A DNA stretch of 8,409 bases from an uncultured Bifidobacteriaceae bacterium. GTDB taxonomy: Bacteria; Actinomycetota; Actinomycetes; Actinomycetales; Bifidobacteriaceae. Each line of letters begins with the position of its first letter. Within the stretch, counting starts at the first letter, position 1. Both the position numbers and the translations under genes were made by a program. Under the pieces are notes generated by a model, which saw nothing but the letters and a program-made list of their open reading frames with translations, was not told where the DNA came from and did not search any database. Positions 1 to 5,630 of this stretch are shown here, in pieces. The stretch is from contig CAMPNN010000039.1 in NCBI GenBank assembly GCA_946891915.1, forward strand, positions 1-8,409. The letters run 5' to 3'.

Positions 1-88
1 TCACATTCCTCTACAGCGCCACGTAACCCTTCCGTCGCGCCGGACGCCAAGCGACGGAAGGGTTACGTGGCGCTGTAGAGGAATGTGA
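1..88. repeat. 38-bp perfect inverted repeat with 12-nt loop
   Basis: Bases 1-38 are the exact reverse complement of 51-88, with a 12-nt spacer at 39-50. The stem is visibly richer in GC than the genes that follow. The left arm starts at base 1, so the full repeat may extend beyond the window. No T-run follows the right arm, so it is not a classic intrinsic terminator for an upstream gene. In RNA it would be an extremely stable hairpin that includes the SD of the next gene. It could be a dispersed palindromic element, an unusual terminator, or a fold-back assembly artefact. Confidence 0.95.
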
Positions 89-93
89 AAGCT

Positions 94-804
94 ATGCAGA
101 ATAACGCTACTCAAGAATTATCCGAAAAAAAGTGCTCGAAGCAGGGCTGCTTGGTGTTGCTCCGCCATGGTCAAACAGCTTGGAGTGTGTCTGGTCAGCA
201 TACTGGGCGCACGGATTTGCCGCTTACTGAAGTTGGTGTTGAGCAGGCAAAAGAGGCTGGAGAGCGTTTGCGCTATGAGTTTCCGCAAGGTTTTGATGAG
301 GATTGCGTATTTGTAAGTCCGCTTCGTCGCGCTCAGCAAACTGCTCAGCTTGCAGGTTTTGCTAAGTATGAAATTTGCGAAGGTGCGTTGGAGTGGGATT
401 ATGGTGCTGCTGAGGGGCGCACGCGTGGAGATATTGCGGAGTTAAGTGGAGTTGAGGCTTGGGATGTGTGGAAGCACGGCCCTAAAGTGCTTCCTGCGCA
501 TATGATTAGCGATGCTAGAGAGGTGCTTCCTAGTGGTGAGGAAGTTGATGTGCATAGAACTTCTGGCGAAAGCTTGCAAGAAGTTTCTGATCGCACTCAA
601 AAAATTATTGATGCTGCGATTCCTAAACTTAAGCAGGGTAAAAATGTGATTGTAGTTGCGCACGCGCACGTATTGCGTATATTAACTACGCGCTGGCTTG
701 GAGTAAGCCCAGATTTTGCGCGATTGTTGCGGCTCGATACTGCGCATTACTCTGTGCTGGGCGAGTACAAAGGTGACAATGTAATTGTGCATTGGAATTG
801 CTGA
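94..804 (+). CDS. Histidine phosphatase (phosphoglycerate-mutase-like) family protein
   Basis: A cytosolic phosphatase or mutase of the branch that uses a phospho-histidine intermediate. The N-terminal LLRHGQTAW motif holds the catalytic RHG triad (R24-H25-G26 from this start). Other family landmarks are TGRTDLPLTEVG, SPLRRAQQTA, the LEWDYGAAEGRT segment carrying the acidic catalytic residue, and the second catalytic His in VVAHAHVLRIL (near residue 190). EWDYG plus SGQHTGRTD recalls sugar-bisphosphatase-like members such as yeast SHB17, but the substrate cannot be fixed from sequence. The length of 236 aa is normal. Start choice: AGAGGA at 77-82 lies 11 nt before ATG 94, whereas the in-frame GTG at 85 sits only 2 nt from that SD. 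The SD is inside the right arm of the 38-bp inverted repeat, which could repress translation. No clear terminator follows. The gene shows no obvious link to the sugar-transport genes. Confidence 0.92.
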   Translation: MQNNATQELSEKKCSKQGCLVLLRHGQTAWSVSGQHTGRTDLPLTEVGVEQAKEAGERLRYEFPQGFDEDCVFVSPLRRAQQTAQLAGFAKYEICEGALEWDYGAAEGRTRGDIAELSGVEAWDVWKHGPKVLPAHMISDAREVLPSGEEVDVHRTSGESLQEVSDRTQKIIDAAIPKLKQGKNVIVVAHAHVLRILTTRWLGVSPDFARLLRLDTAHYSVLGEYKGDNVIVHWNC

Positions 805-862
805 GAACTGTTGATGCAACTGAAATCTGCCTAGAACTGCTTGAATTTGGCTGTGATTTTAT

Positions 863-890
863 TGCAAAGGTATTGCAAAGATGCTGCAAA
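863..890 (+). promoter_or_regulatory. Three TGCAAA hexamers phased at 11 bp
   Basis: TGCAAA occurs at 863-868, 874-879 and 885-890, each start exactly 11 bp after the last, so all face the same side of the helix. The third ends about 42 bp before the predicted transcription start of the first SBP gene, a usual position for an activator or a bent upstream element. TGCAAA also resembles a half-site of the LacI-type operators seen elsewhere in the window. Binding is inferred. Confidence 0.4.
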
Positions 891-916
891 AATATATATT
901 TATTGAGTCTTGAGTT

Positions 917-925
917 TGCTATAAT
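917..925 (+). promoter_or_regulatory. Extended -10 promoter for the first SBP gene
   Basis: TGCTATAAT combines a perfect TATAAT (920-925) with the TG extension (917-918). No good -35 stands at 16-18 bp, which is typical for extended -10 promoters. The start would be near 932, giving a leader of about 88 nt before ATG 1020. The rest of 805-1019 is AT-rich spacer without a gene or clear terminator. Confidence 0.6.
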
Positions 926-1019
926 ATTAGTTCACTACTGTGGTTAGGCAGTATTCAATAGCAATTTATTAGCAGCAACTAGGTAGTTTTAAGAAGCTTA
1001 TCAGTATGGGGAAGGTTCG

Positions 1020-2432
1020 ATGATGAGTCGTGCGATTAAGTCTGTTATTGCGTTAGTTGTTTGCGCTGTTTTGGCGGCTTGTGCGTTTGCTGCTTTCGGC
1101 TTTTCTAAGTCTTTTGGTGCGTATGCTAATAGGTCTGCTGGTGGGAAAGTTATTTTCTTCAACTTCAAGCCTGAAGGCAAGGATATTTGGTTAGACATTG
1201 CTAATGAGTATAAAAGAACTCATCCGGGGGCTTATATAGATGTCAAGACTCCTCAAAGCGGCGAGTACGAAGGTGAGCTTCGTGCTGCTGTTAAAAGTAA
1301 TCCTGATGCTATGCCTACATTATTCCAGATTAACGGTCCTGTGGGCTACGCCAACTGGAAAGATTACACGGCTGATTTAAGTAAATCCCCTCTTTATGAT
1401 GCGCTTAGTAGCAAAGGCCTTGCTCTTACTGATAATGGTAAGCCTGTTGCAGTGCCTTATGTTACTGAAAATTACGGCTTGATTTACAACAAGGCTTTGC
1501 TTGCTAGGTATGCGGATCTTCATAATTCAAAGTTGGCTCCGGAAGAAGATGGTAAATCTTTTGAAGATCAAATAACTTCTTTCAAAAAGTTGAAAGAAGT
1601 TGCAGATGATATTCAAGCACGCAAGGATGAGCTTGGTGTTGATGGTGCCTTCACTTCTGCTGGTTTCGATTCCAGCTCTGACTGGCGTTTTAAGACACAC
1701 CTTGCAAATATTCCTTTGTACTACCAGTTTACTGAAGATAAAGTTGAAAGTCAGCCAGCGTCAATCAATGAAAAGTATGTTGATAATTACAGGAATATTT
1801 TTGACCTTTATATTTCTGATTCCACAACTCCTGTAAACCAGTTAAGCACTAAAACTGGTGAAGATGCTGTTTATGAGTTTGCGCTTGGTAAAGCTGTGTT
1901 CTACCAGAATGGTACTTGGGCTTGGGGTGATCTTTCGAAGGCTGGCATAAAACGTGACGACGTTGGTATGCTACCAATTTATATTGGTGCTCCCGGTGAA
2001 GAGAATCAAGGCATGGCTACTGGTTCTGAAAACTATTGGTGTATCAATAAACAGGCTTCAGAAAAGAATCAGCGGGCAACTAATGAGTTCTTGGAGTGGC
2101 TGCTTACTTCAGATTCCAGTAAGAAAGCTTTAACTGAGCGGCTGGGCTTTGCTACTCCTTTCAGCAATTTCCCTGAAGCAAAAAATCCTCTTGTTAATGC
2201 TGCTACAAAGTACACAGCTAAACCTGGCAAAGTGCCTGTTAAATGGGAGTTTGTTATGATGCCTTCCAATGGCTGGAAGGACGATGTTGGCTCTAGTTTG
2301 CTCACATATGCTCAAGCAACAAAAGACGGTGGTGTTCAGTCTAATGAAGCTGACGAAGCGTGGGCAAAAGTTAAAACCGCGTTCGTGGACGGCTGGGCTA
2401 AAGAGTATGCGATTGCTCACAGTAAGAGTTAG
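1020..2432 (+). CDS. Sugar ABC transporter substrate-binding protein, paralog 1
   Basis: Extracellular solute-binding protein (family 1) of a CUT1 carbohydrate importer, 470 aa. Residues 1-28 form an N-terminal signal with charged MMSRAIKS and a hydrophobic core. The mature part shares long blocks with the next gene: TLFQINGPVGYA, GLIYNKALL, GAFTSAGFDSSSDWRFKTHL, VFYQNGTWAWGDLSKAG and TGSENYWCIN, roughly 60% or more identical by eye. At the alignment position of the partner's lipid Cys (residue 26) this protein has Phe, but a LAAC lipobox-like motif lies five residues earlier (C21). An AYA signal-peptidase-I-like site at 34-36 is an alternative. It may therefore be lipidated at a shifted site or released. 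SD GAAGG (1011-1015) is 4 nt from ATG 1020 and 7 nt from ATG 1023, so the second Met may be used. Lys codons mix AAA and AAG, unlike the strongly biased paralog, suggesting lower expression or relaxed selection. The sugar is unknown. Confidence 0.93.
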   Translation: MMSRAIKSVIALVVCAVLAACAFAAFGFSKSFGAYANRSAGGKVIFFNFKPEGKDIWLDIANEYKRTHPGAYIDVKTPQSGEYEGELRAAVKSNPDAMPTLFQINGPVGYANWKDYTADLSKSPLYDALSSKGLALTDNGKPVAVPYVTENYGLIYNKALLARYADLHNSKLAPEEDGKSFEDQITSFKKLKEVADDIQARKDELGVDGAFTSAGFDSSSDWRFKTHLANIPLYYQFTEDKVESQPASINEKYVDNYRNIFDLYISDSTTPVNQLSTKTGEDAVYEFALGKAVFYQNGTWAWGDLSKAGIKRDDVGMLPIYIGAPGEENQGMATGSENYWCINKQASEKNQRATNEFLEWLLTSDSSKKALTERLGFATPFSNFPEAKNPLVNAATKYTAKPGKVPVKWEFVMMPSNGWKDDVGSSLLTYAQATKDGGVQSNEADEAWAKVKTAFVDGWAKEYAIAHSKS

Positions 2433-2469
2433 CTGCTAATTAAATAATTTGTTCTAAACTATGATTCTC

Positions 2470-2520
2470 AAGGGATTGCGCAATCGTTTGCTAAATTATT
2501 GCGTAATCCCTTTAATTATT
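2470..2520 (+). terminator. Hairpin terminator after SBP paralog 1
   Basis: A 15-bp stem pairs 2470-2484 with 2498-2512 (one G-T wobble) around a 13-nt loop and runs into the T-rich TTAATTATTT. It lies 37 nt after the stop codon, so the two SBP genes are probably separate transcription units. Confidence 0.75.
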
Positions 2521-2596
2521 TCCAAAAATACCTACCAATTTTATTAAAGATATTATTATGTGCCATTTTTATGGCGACACGCGTTAATTTTGGTTA

Positions 2597-2610
2597 TGCC
2601 ATCGTTTGCA
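2597..2610. promoter_or_regulatory. LacI/GalR-type operator-like site at SBP paralog 2 promoter
   Basis: TGCCATCGTTTGCA matches the general LacI/GalR operator pattern TGNAANCGNTTNCA at nine of ten fixed positions. It overlaps the predicted -35 (2606-2611), a position where binding would repress. A similar site lies over the lacI promoter at 5424-5437, making the LacI protein encoded here the natural candidate. A CcpA-like global regulator is the alternative. Confidence 0.5.
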
Positions 2611-2634
2611 ATATTCAAATAGTTGAGGCATAAT
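2606..2634 (+). promoter_or_regulatory. Promoter of SBP paralog 2
   Basis: TTGCAA (2606-2611), a 17-bp spacer and CATAAT (2629-2634) form a sigma70-type promoter with start near 2641 and a leader of about 67 nt. Upstream, GCCAT/ATGGC (2562-2566 and 2571-2575) form a minor palindrome of unknown role. Confidence 0.65.
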
Positions 2635-2651
2635 AAATATTGTCGATAAGG

Positions 2652-2665
2652 ACACCTAGAGGTGT
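2652..2665 (+). other. 5' leader hairpin ahead of SBP paralog 2
   Basis: ACACCTAGAGGTGT folds as a 5-bp stem with a TAGA loop. It would lie about 11 nt from the predicted 5' end of the mRNA, where a hairpin can protect a transcript from 5'-dependent decay. The permease leader has a comparable hairpin at 5584-5603. The function is inferred. Confidence 0.4.
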
Positions 2666-2707
2666 GGCAGTCCAACGAAGGGATTGTCGGCATACGAGAA
2701 AGGTTCG

Positions 2708-4054
2708 ATGATGAATCGTACAATTAAGTCAACAATTGCACTGGTAGCTTGCTCAGCGATGGCTTTTGGCGCGCTCGCAGCTTGCGGTTCCTCTTCCAGC
2801 GAAAAGGCCGCTGAGAAGGGCAAGGTTTACTTCCTGAACTTCAAGCCAGAAGCTGCAAACCAGTGGAAGGAAGTTGCTAAGGAATATACCAAGAAGACTG
2901 GCGTTCAGGTAAAGGTTCAGACCGCTGCTTCTGGTACATATGAGCAGTCTTTGAAGAGCGAAATCAGCAAGGGTGACGAAGCTCCTACACTCTTCCAGAT
3001 TAACGGCCCAGTTGGCTATGCAAGCTGGAAGGATTACACCGCTGATTTGAAGGATACCGAGCTTTACAAGCAGCTTCAGAACAAGGATATTGCTCTTAAG
3101 GATGGCGATAAGGTTGTTGGTGTTCCATACGCAATGGAAACCTACGGCTTGATTTACAACAAGGCTTTGCTTAAGAAGTACACCGAGCTTAAGGACGCAA
3201 AGGTAAAGTCCGCTGAAGAGATTAACTCCTTCGATAAGTTGAAGGCTGTTGCTGATGACATTCAGGCTCATAAGGCAGATCTTGGTGTTGACGGCGCCTT
3301 TACTTCCGCAGGCTTCGATTCCAGCTCTGACTGGCGCTTCAAGACCCACCTTGCAAACCTTCCTCTGTACTACGAGTTCAAGGAAGATCACGTTACCAAG
3401 CAGCCTTCAAAGGTTAAGGGTACGTTCCTTGATGGCTACAAGAAGATCTTTGATCTTTACATCACTGATTCCACAACCCCAGCAACGCAGCTCAGCTCCA
3501 AGACTGGCGAAGATGCAAACGCTGAGTTCTCCCAGAACAAGGCTGTGTTCTACCAGAATGGTACTTGGGCTTGGGGTGACCTCTCCAAGGCTGGTATGAA
3601 GGCCGAAGATCTTGGCATGCTCCCAATCTACATTGGTGCTAAGGGCGAAGAGAAGCAGGGCTTGGCTACTGGTTCCGAGAATTACTGGTGCATCAATGAG
3701 AAGGCTTCCGACGCTAACAAGAAGGCCACTAAGGACTTCTTGAAGTGGTTGCTTACTTCCGATGCTGGCAAGGATGCTTTGTCCAAGCAGATGGGCTTCA
3801 CCACTCCATTCAAGAGCTTCGCAGACATTAAGTCCGACAACCCATTGACTCAGGCAGCTGTTGAAGATGCTAAGTCCGGTAAGACCCCAGTAAGCTGGAA
3901 CTTCACTGTTATGCCATCTGACAACTGGAAGAACGATCTTGGTTCTGCTTTGCTTGAGTACGCTCAGGGCACTGGCAAGTGGGATAAGGTTAAGACCGCA
4001 TTCGTGGATGGCTGGGCTAAGGAATATTCTCAGGCTCACGAAGATGAGGACTAA
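2708..4054 (+). CDS. Sugar ABC transporter substrate-binding lipoprotein, paralog 2
   Basis: CUT1-family extracellular solute-binding lipoprotein, 448 aa, which captures a sugar or oligosaccharide at the cell surface for the permease pair downstream. The signal peptide runs MMNRTIKS, a hydrophobic core, then the lipobox LAAC with Cys26 as the lipid anchor. A flexible GSSSSEKAAEKG linker precedes the binding fold, which begins at KVYFLNFKPE. Aromatic-rich segments such as SSSDWRFKTHL, QNGTWAWGDL and SENYWCIN are candidate sugar-contact regions. I find no AAA lysine codon in the gene: every Lys is AAG, a mark of high expression. The start is ATG 2708 or ATG 2711; the SD-like AAAGG (2699-2703) is 4 or 7 nt away. 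A TTG at 2684 in the same frame has no suitable signal-peptide context. The 14 nt ending in the double ATG are identical to those of paralog 1, pointing to a duplication that included the translation start. Specificity cannot be read from sequence. Confidence 0.95.
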   Translation: MMNRTIKSTIALVACSAMAFGALAACGSSSSEKAAEKGKVYFLNFKPEAANQWKEVAKEYTKKTGVQVKVQTAASGTYEQSLKSEISKGDEAPTLFQINGPVGYASWKDYTADLKDTELYKQLQNKDIALKDGDKVVGVPYAMETYGLIYNKALLKKYTELKDAKVKSAEEINSFDKLKAVADDIQAHKADLGVDGAFTSAGFDSSSDWRFKTHLANLPLYYEFKEDHVTKQPSKVKGTFLDGYKKIFDLYITDSTTPATQLSSKTGEDANAEFSQNKAVFYQNGTWAWGDLSKAGMKAEDLGMLPIYIGAKGEEKQGLATGSENYWCINEKASDANKKATKDFLKWLLTSDAGKDALSKQMGFTTPFKSFADIKSDNPLTQAAVEDAKSGKTPVSWNFTVMPSDNWKNDLGSALLEYAQGTGKWDKVKTAFVDGWAKEYSQAHEDED

Positions 4055-4119
4055 TCTAATTTAAATAAATTAATAGACGTTACACCTCTGACGTAAGTAA
4101 ACAAAGGTGACGTAAGCGG

Positions 4120-4170
4120 ATCCGCTAGGATACTGGCACAATTTAGTGTTAAGTCCTAGCGGATTTTATT
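4120..4170 (+). terminator. Intrinsic terminator after SBP paralog 2
   Basis: ATCCGCTAGGA (4120-4130) pairs perfectly with 4154-4164 and is followed by the T-rich TTTATT. The 23-nt loop contains a small inner CAC/GTG pairing. Just upstream, AGCGGATCCGCT (4115-4126) is a perfect 12-bp palindrome whose first half repeats the right arm of the stem, so a second weaker pairing competes with the terminator stem. An imperfect CACCT/AGGTG hairpin (4083-4109) and a doubled GACGTAAG lie between it and the stop codon. Confidence 0.8.
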
Positions 4171-4236
4171 ATTTAAATAGTGTGTAGGAATTATAAAAAG
4201 CTACTTGCTTAACTAAAATAAAATATTTATTTGCTT

Positions 4237-4310
4237 AATAAAATAAAGTAGAATGCTCGCTATATCAATAAAATAAAGTAAGTAAAGTTAAAGTAAATAA
4301 AGTAAAATAA
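4237..4310. repeat. A-rich AATAAA/AAAGTA low-complexity tract
   Basis: This convergent spacer between paralog 2 and lacI is full of AATAAA and AAAGTA words. The 14-mer AATAAAATAAAGTA occurs exactly at 4237-4250 and again 30 bp later at 4267-4280. On the minus strand it would form a U-rich 3' end for the lacI transcript. I see no gene in 4171-4315. Confidence 0.6.
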
Positions 4311-4315
4311 AATGT

Positions 4316-5329
4316 TTACTCACTTAATAAAGCGGCAGTGCTGGAACGCACAATAAGCTGTGCTGGCACAATCATATACGGATTTTCAACCTCTTGACCA
4401 TTTATAAGCGAAAGTGTCATTTTTGCGGCAGTTGCAGCAATATCAACCGGATCCTGCCTAATGGTAGTTAAACCAGTTTCGTGAGCATAAAAACTATCGT
4501 CAAAACCAATAATCGACACATCGCCAGGAGTTGCATAACCGCTGCGAGCAAGCTGGAACATAAGCGGTATTGCAATTCCATCTTCCTGGCAAGCAATAGC
4601 AGTCGGCATATTTACATTCCCAAGAAGCATAGAAACTATAGCGCTTATTCTGTCTAAATTTGCAGGTGCCACAATTTCTTTTGGCGTGATTCCGTTATTT
4701 TTACACTCGTCAATAAACGAATGATAACGCTGCAAAACGCTGAAATGTAGCGAAACGTCGCGAGTTGTACGCACATAAGCAATATTGCGATGCCCTAAGC
4801 CAATCAAGTGACGAGCCATAAGACGTGCGCCTTGATCGTCGTCAATATTAATAGTTGCATCAAAAGCGCAGTCCTGAGGGCGCAAGCAATTTATGCCAAT
4901 AATAGGCACGCCTGTAGTTCTAAGCTGCTCAATTTCCTTGGTATTCACATCAAAAGAGCACACAATAACCGCGTCTGCATTGCGCCTAGTTGGAAGTAAA
5001 GTAAAAAATTCGCTACGCTCTTCGCTGCTAGAAATCTGGAAAATAGACAAATCGTATCCGGCTGCGTGAAATACTTGATTAAGACCTTGAATAATAGATG
5101 CGCTGAACCATAGGCGGATTTGATCGCTAATAAGCAAAGCAATACGCAAAGTTTTGCCGGATTTCAATGCTGCTGCGGACCTAGATATAGAAAAGTTCAA
5201 TTGATCGGCAATGGAAAGCACTTTATTTCGTGTTGGTGCAGAAACTAAGTCTGGTCGTGTGAATGCCCGTGACACTGTTGAAACTGACACATGAGCTTTA
5301 TTCGCAACATCTTGAATATTTGCCGGCAT
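4316..5329 (-). CDS. LacI/GalR-family transcriptional regulator
   Basis: A DNA-binding repressor, 337 aa, expected to sense a sugar or sugar phosphate and release its operators. The N-terminal helix-turn-helix reads NIQDVANKAHVSVSTVSRAF (residues 4-23), followed by the hinge region around SRSAAALKSGKT (49-60). The periplasmic-binding-protein-like effector domain holds RIALLIS, GLGHRNIAYV, PTAIACQEDG, VSIIGFDDS and the C-terminal LTTIRQDPVDIA and VPAQLIVRSST, all usual family landmarks. Start choice: ATG at 5329 has an excellent SD (AAGGAG, 5335-5340, 5-nt spacer) and puts the HTH at the extreme N-terminus. The same frame is open further upstream to an ATG at 5428, but that would place the operator region inside the gene and has no SD. 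The gene is divergent from the permease operon and convergent with SBP paralog 2, so it is well placed to control both. Length is normal and no damage is visible. Confidence 0.95.
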   Translation of the reverse strand: MPANIQDVANKAHVSVSTVSRAFTRPDLVSAPTRNKVLSIADQLNFSISRSAAALKSGKTLRIALLISDQIRLWFSASIIQGLNQVFHAAGYDLSIFQISSSEERSEFFTLLPTRRNADAVIVCSFDVNTKEIEQLRTTGVPIIGINCLRPQDCAFDATINIDDDQGARLMARHLIGLGHRNIAYVRTTRDVSLHFSVLQRYHSFIDECKNNGITPKEIVAPANLDRISAIVSMLLGNVNMPTAIACQEDGIAIPLMFQLARSGYATPGDVSIIGFDDSFYAHETGLTTIRQDPVDIAATAAKMTLSLINGQEVENPYMIVPAQLIVRSSTAALLSE

Positions 5330-5407
5330 GTGGACTCCTTTATTCCCATACGCCAAACATTTTACCACGACATCGTGTAGGCTGTTTGATACGGACCTCT
5401 GTAGTTC

Positions 5408-5437
5408 ATAATAAACAAACGTTTGCAACCGTTTACA
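5408..5437 (-). promoter_or_regulatory. Probable lacI promoter
   Basis: On the minus strand, TGTAAA (5432-5437), an 18-bp spacer and TATTAT (5408-5413) give a weak -35 and a good -10. The whole spacer is filled by operator-like palindromes, as expected for autoregulation. Transcription would start near 5400, leaving a leader of about 70 nt. Confidence 0.4.
5416..5437. promoter_or_regulatory. Two overlapping LacI-type operator-like sites
   Basis: CAAACGTTTG (5416-5425) is a perfect 10-bp palindrome. TGCAACCGTTTACA (5424-5437) matches TGNAANCGNTTNCA at all fixed positions. Their centres are 10 bp apart, one helical turn, so two dimers could bind side by side on one face or the sites could be alternatives. 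They sit over the probable lacI promoter and about 100 bp upstream of the permease -35. Confidence 0.6.
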
Positions 5438-5492
5438 TTCTAGCAGATTTTGTTAAAAAGCCAATGATAACAAGCAATTTTTTAATTTGAAA

Positions 5493-5504
5493 ACGACAAG
5501 TCGT
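5493..5504. promoter_or_regulatory. ACGAC-aa-GTCGT palindrome in the divergent region
   Basis: A 5-bp inverted repeat with a 2-nt centre, about 31 bp upstream of the permease -35. Its sequence differs from the LacI-like sites, so it could bind a different regulator, or be chance. The rest of 5330-5630 holds only the promoters, operators and leader listed separately. I see no gene there. Confidence 0.3.
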
Positions 5505-5525
5505 CATAATCTCTTTGCAAGAAAA

Positions 5526-5540
5526 TGACAACGTTTGACA
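5526..5540. promoter_or_regulatory. Operator-like palindrome over the permease -35
   Basis: TGACAACGTTTGACA is a 15-bp symmetric element of form TGNCAA-N3-TTGNCA with an AACGTTT core like the site at the lacI promoter. It contains the complete -35 hexamer TTGACA, so bound repressor would block the promoter. The spacing differs by one base from the strict 14-bp LacI pattern, so affinity or even the identity of the regulator is uncertain. Confidence 0.5.
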
Positions 5541-5562
5541 TCGCTGGTTCATGTAGTAGAAT
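5535..5562 (+). promoter_or_regulatory. Promoter of the permease operon
   Basis: A perfect -35 TTGACA (5535-5540), a 16-bp spacer and TAGAAT (5557-5562) make this one of the best sigma70-type promoters in the window. The start would be near 5569, with a leader of about 62 nt. Confidence 0.75.
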
Positions 5563-5583
5563 GAAGTTATTGGTTCGAGACAG

Positions 5584-5603
5584 CGGCGTCTGTGTGGACG
5601 CCG
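5584..5603 (+). other. GC-rich leader hairpin of the permease mRNA
   Basis: CGGCGTC (5584-5590) pairs perfectly with GACGCCG (5597-5603) around a TGTGTG loop. No T-run follows, so it is not a terminator. It sits about 15 nt from the predicted 5' end and just before the SD AAGGAGGAG (5609-5617), which remains free. A role in mRNA stability is possible. Confidence 0.5.
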
Positions 5604-5630
5604 TACTCAAGGAGGAGAAACTGACGAGTC

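Noticed and set aside
85..87. GTG start for the phosphatase
   Set aside because: It is only 2 nt from the SD AGAGGA. ATG 94 has a workable 11-nt spacing and keeps all catalytic motifs.
1..88. Inverted repeat as an insertion-sequence end pair
   Set aside because: The arms are separated by only 12 nt, with no transposase and no visible target duplication. A non-autonomous palindromic element remains possible.
2684..2707. TTG start for SBP paralog 2
   Set aside because: It adds an acidic/polar segment before the signal peptide. The conserved double ATG with an upstream purine-rich SD is shared with paralog 1.
2753..4039. Long open frames of about 210 codons on the minus strand, antisense to SBP paralog 2
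   Set aside because: They mirror the strongly biased sense gene, where avoidance of TTA, CTA and TCA codons removes stops from the opposite strand. They lack SDs and recognisable domains.
4171..4315. Possible small gene in the AT-rich convergent spacer
   Set aside because: Only low-complexity AATAAA/AAAGTA words are visible, with no SD-start pair leading to a meaningful frame.
5330..5428. N-terminal extension of the LacI protein to ATG 5428
   Set aside because: It would put non-family sequence before the HTH and overlap the operator region. ATG 5329 has an ideal SD.
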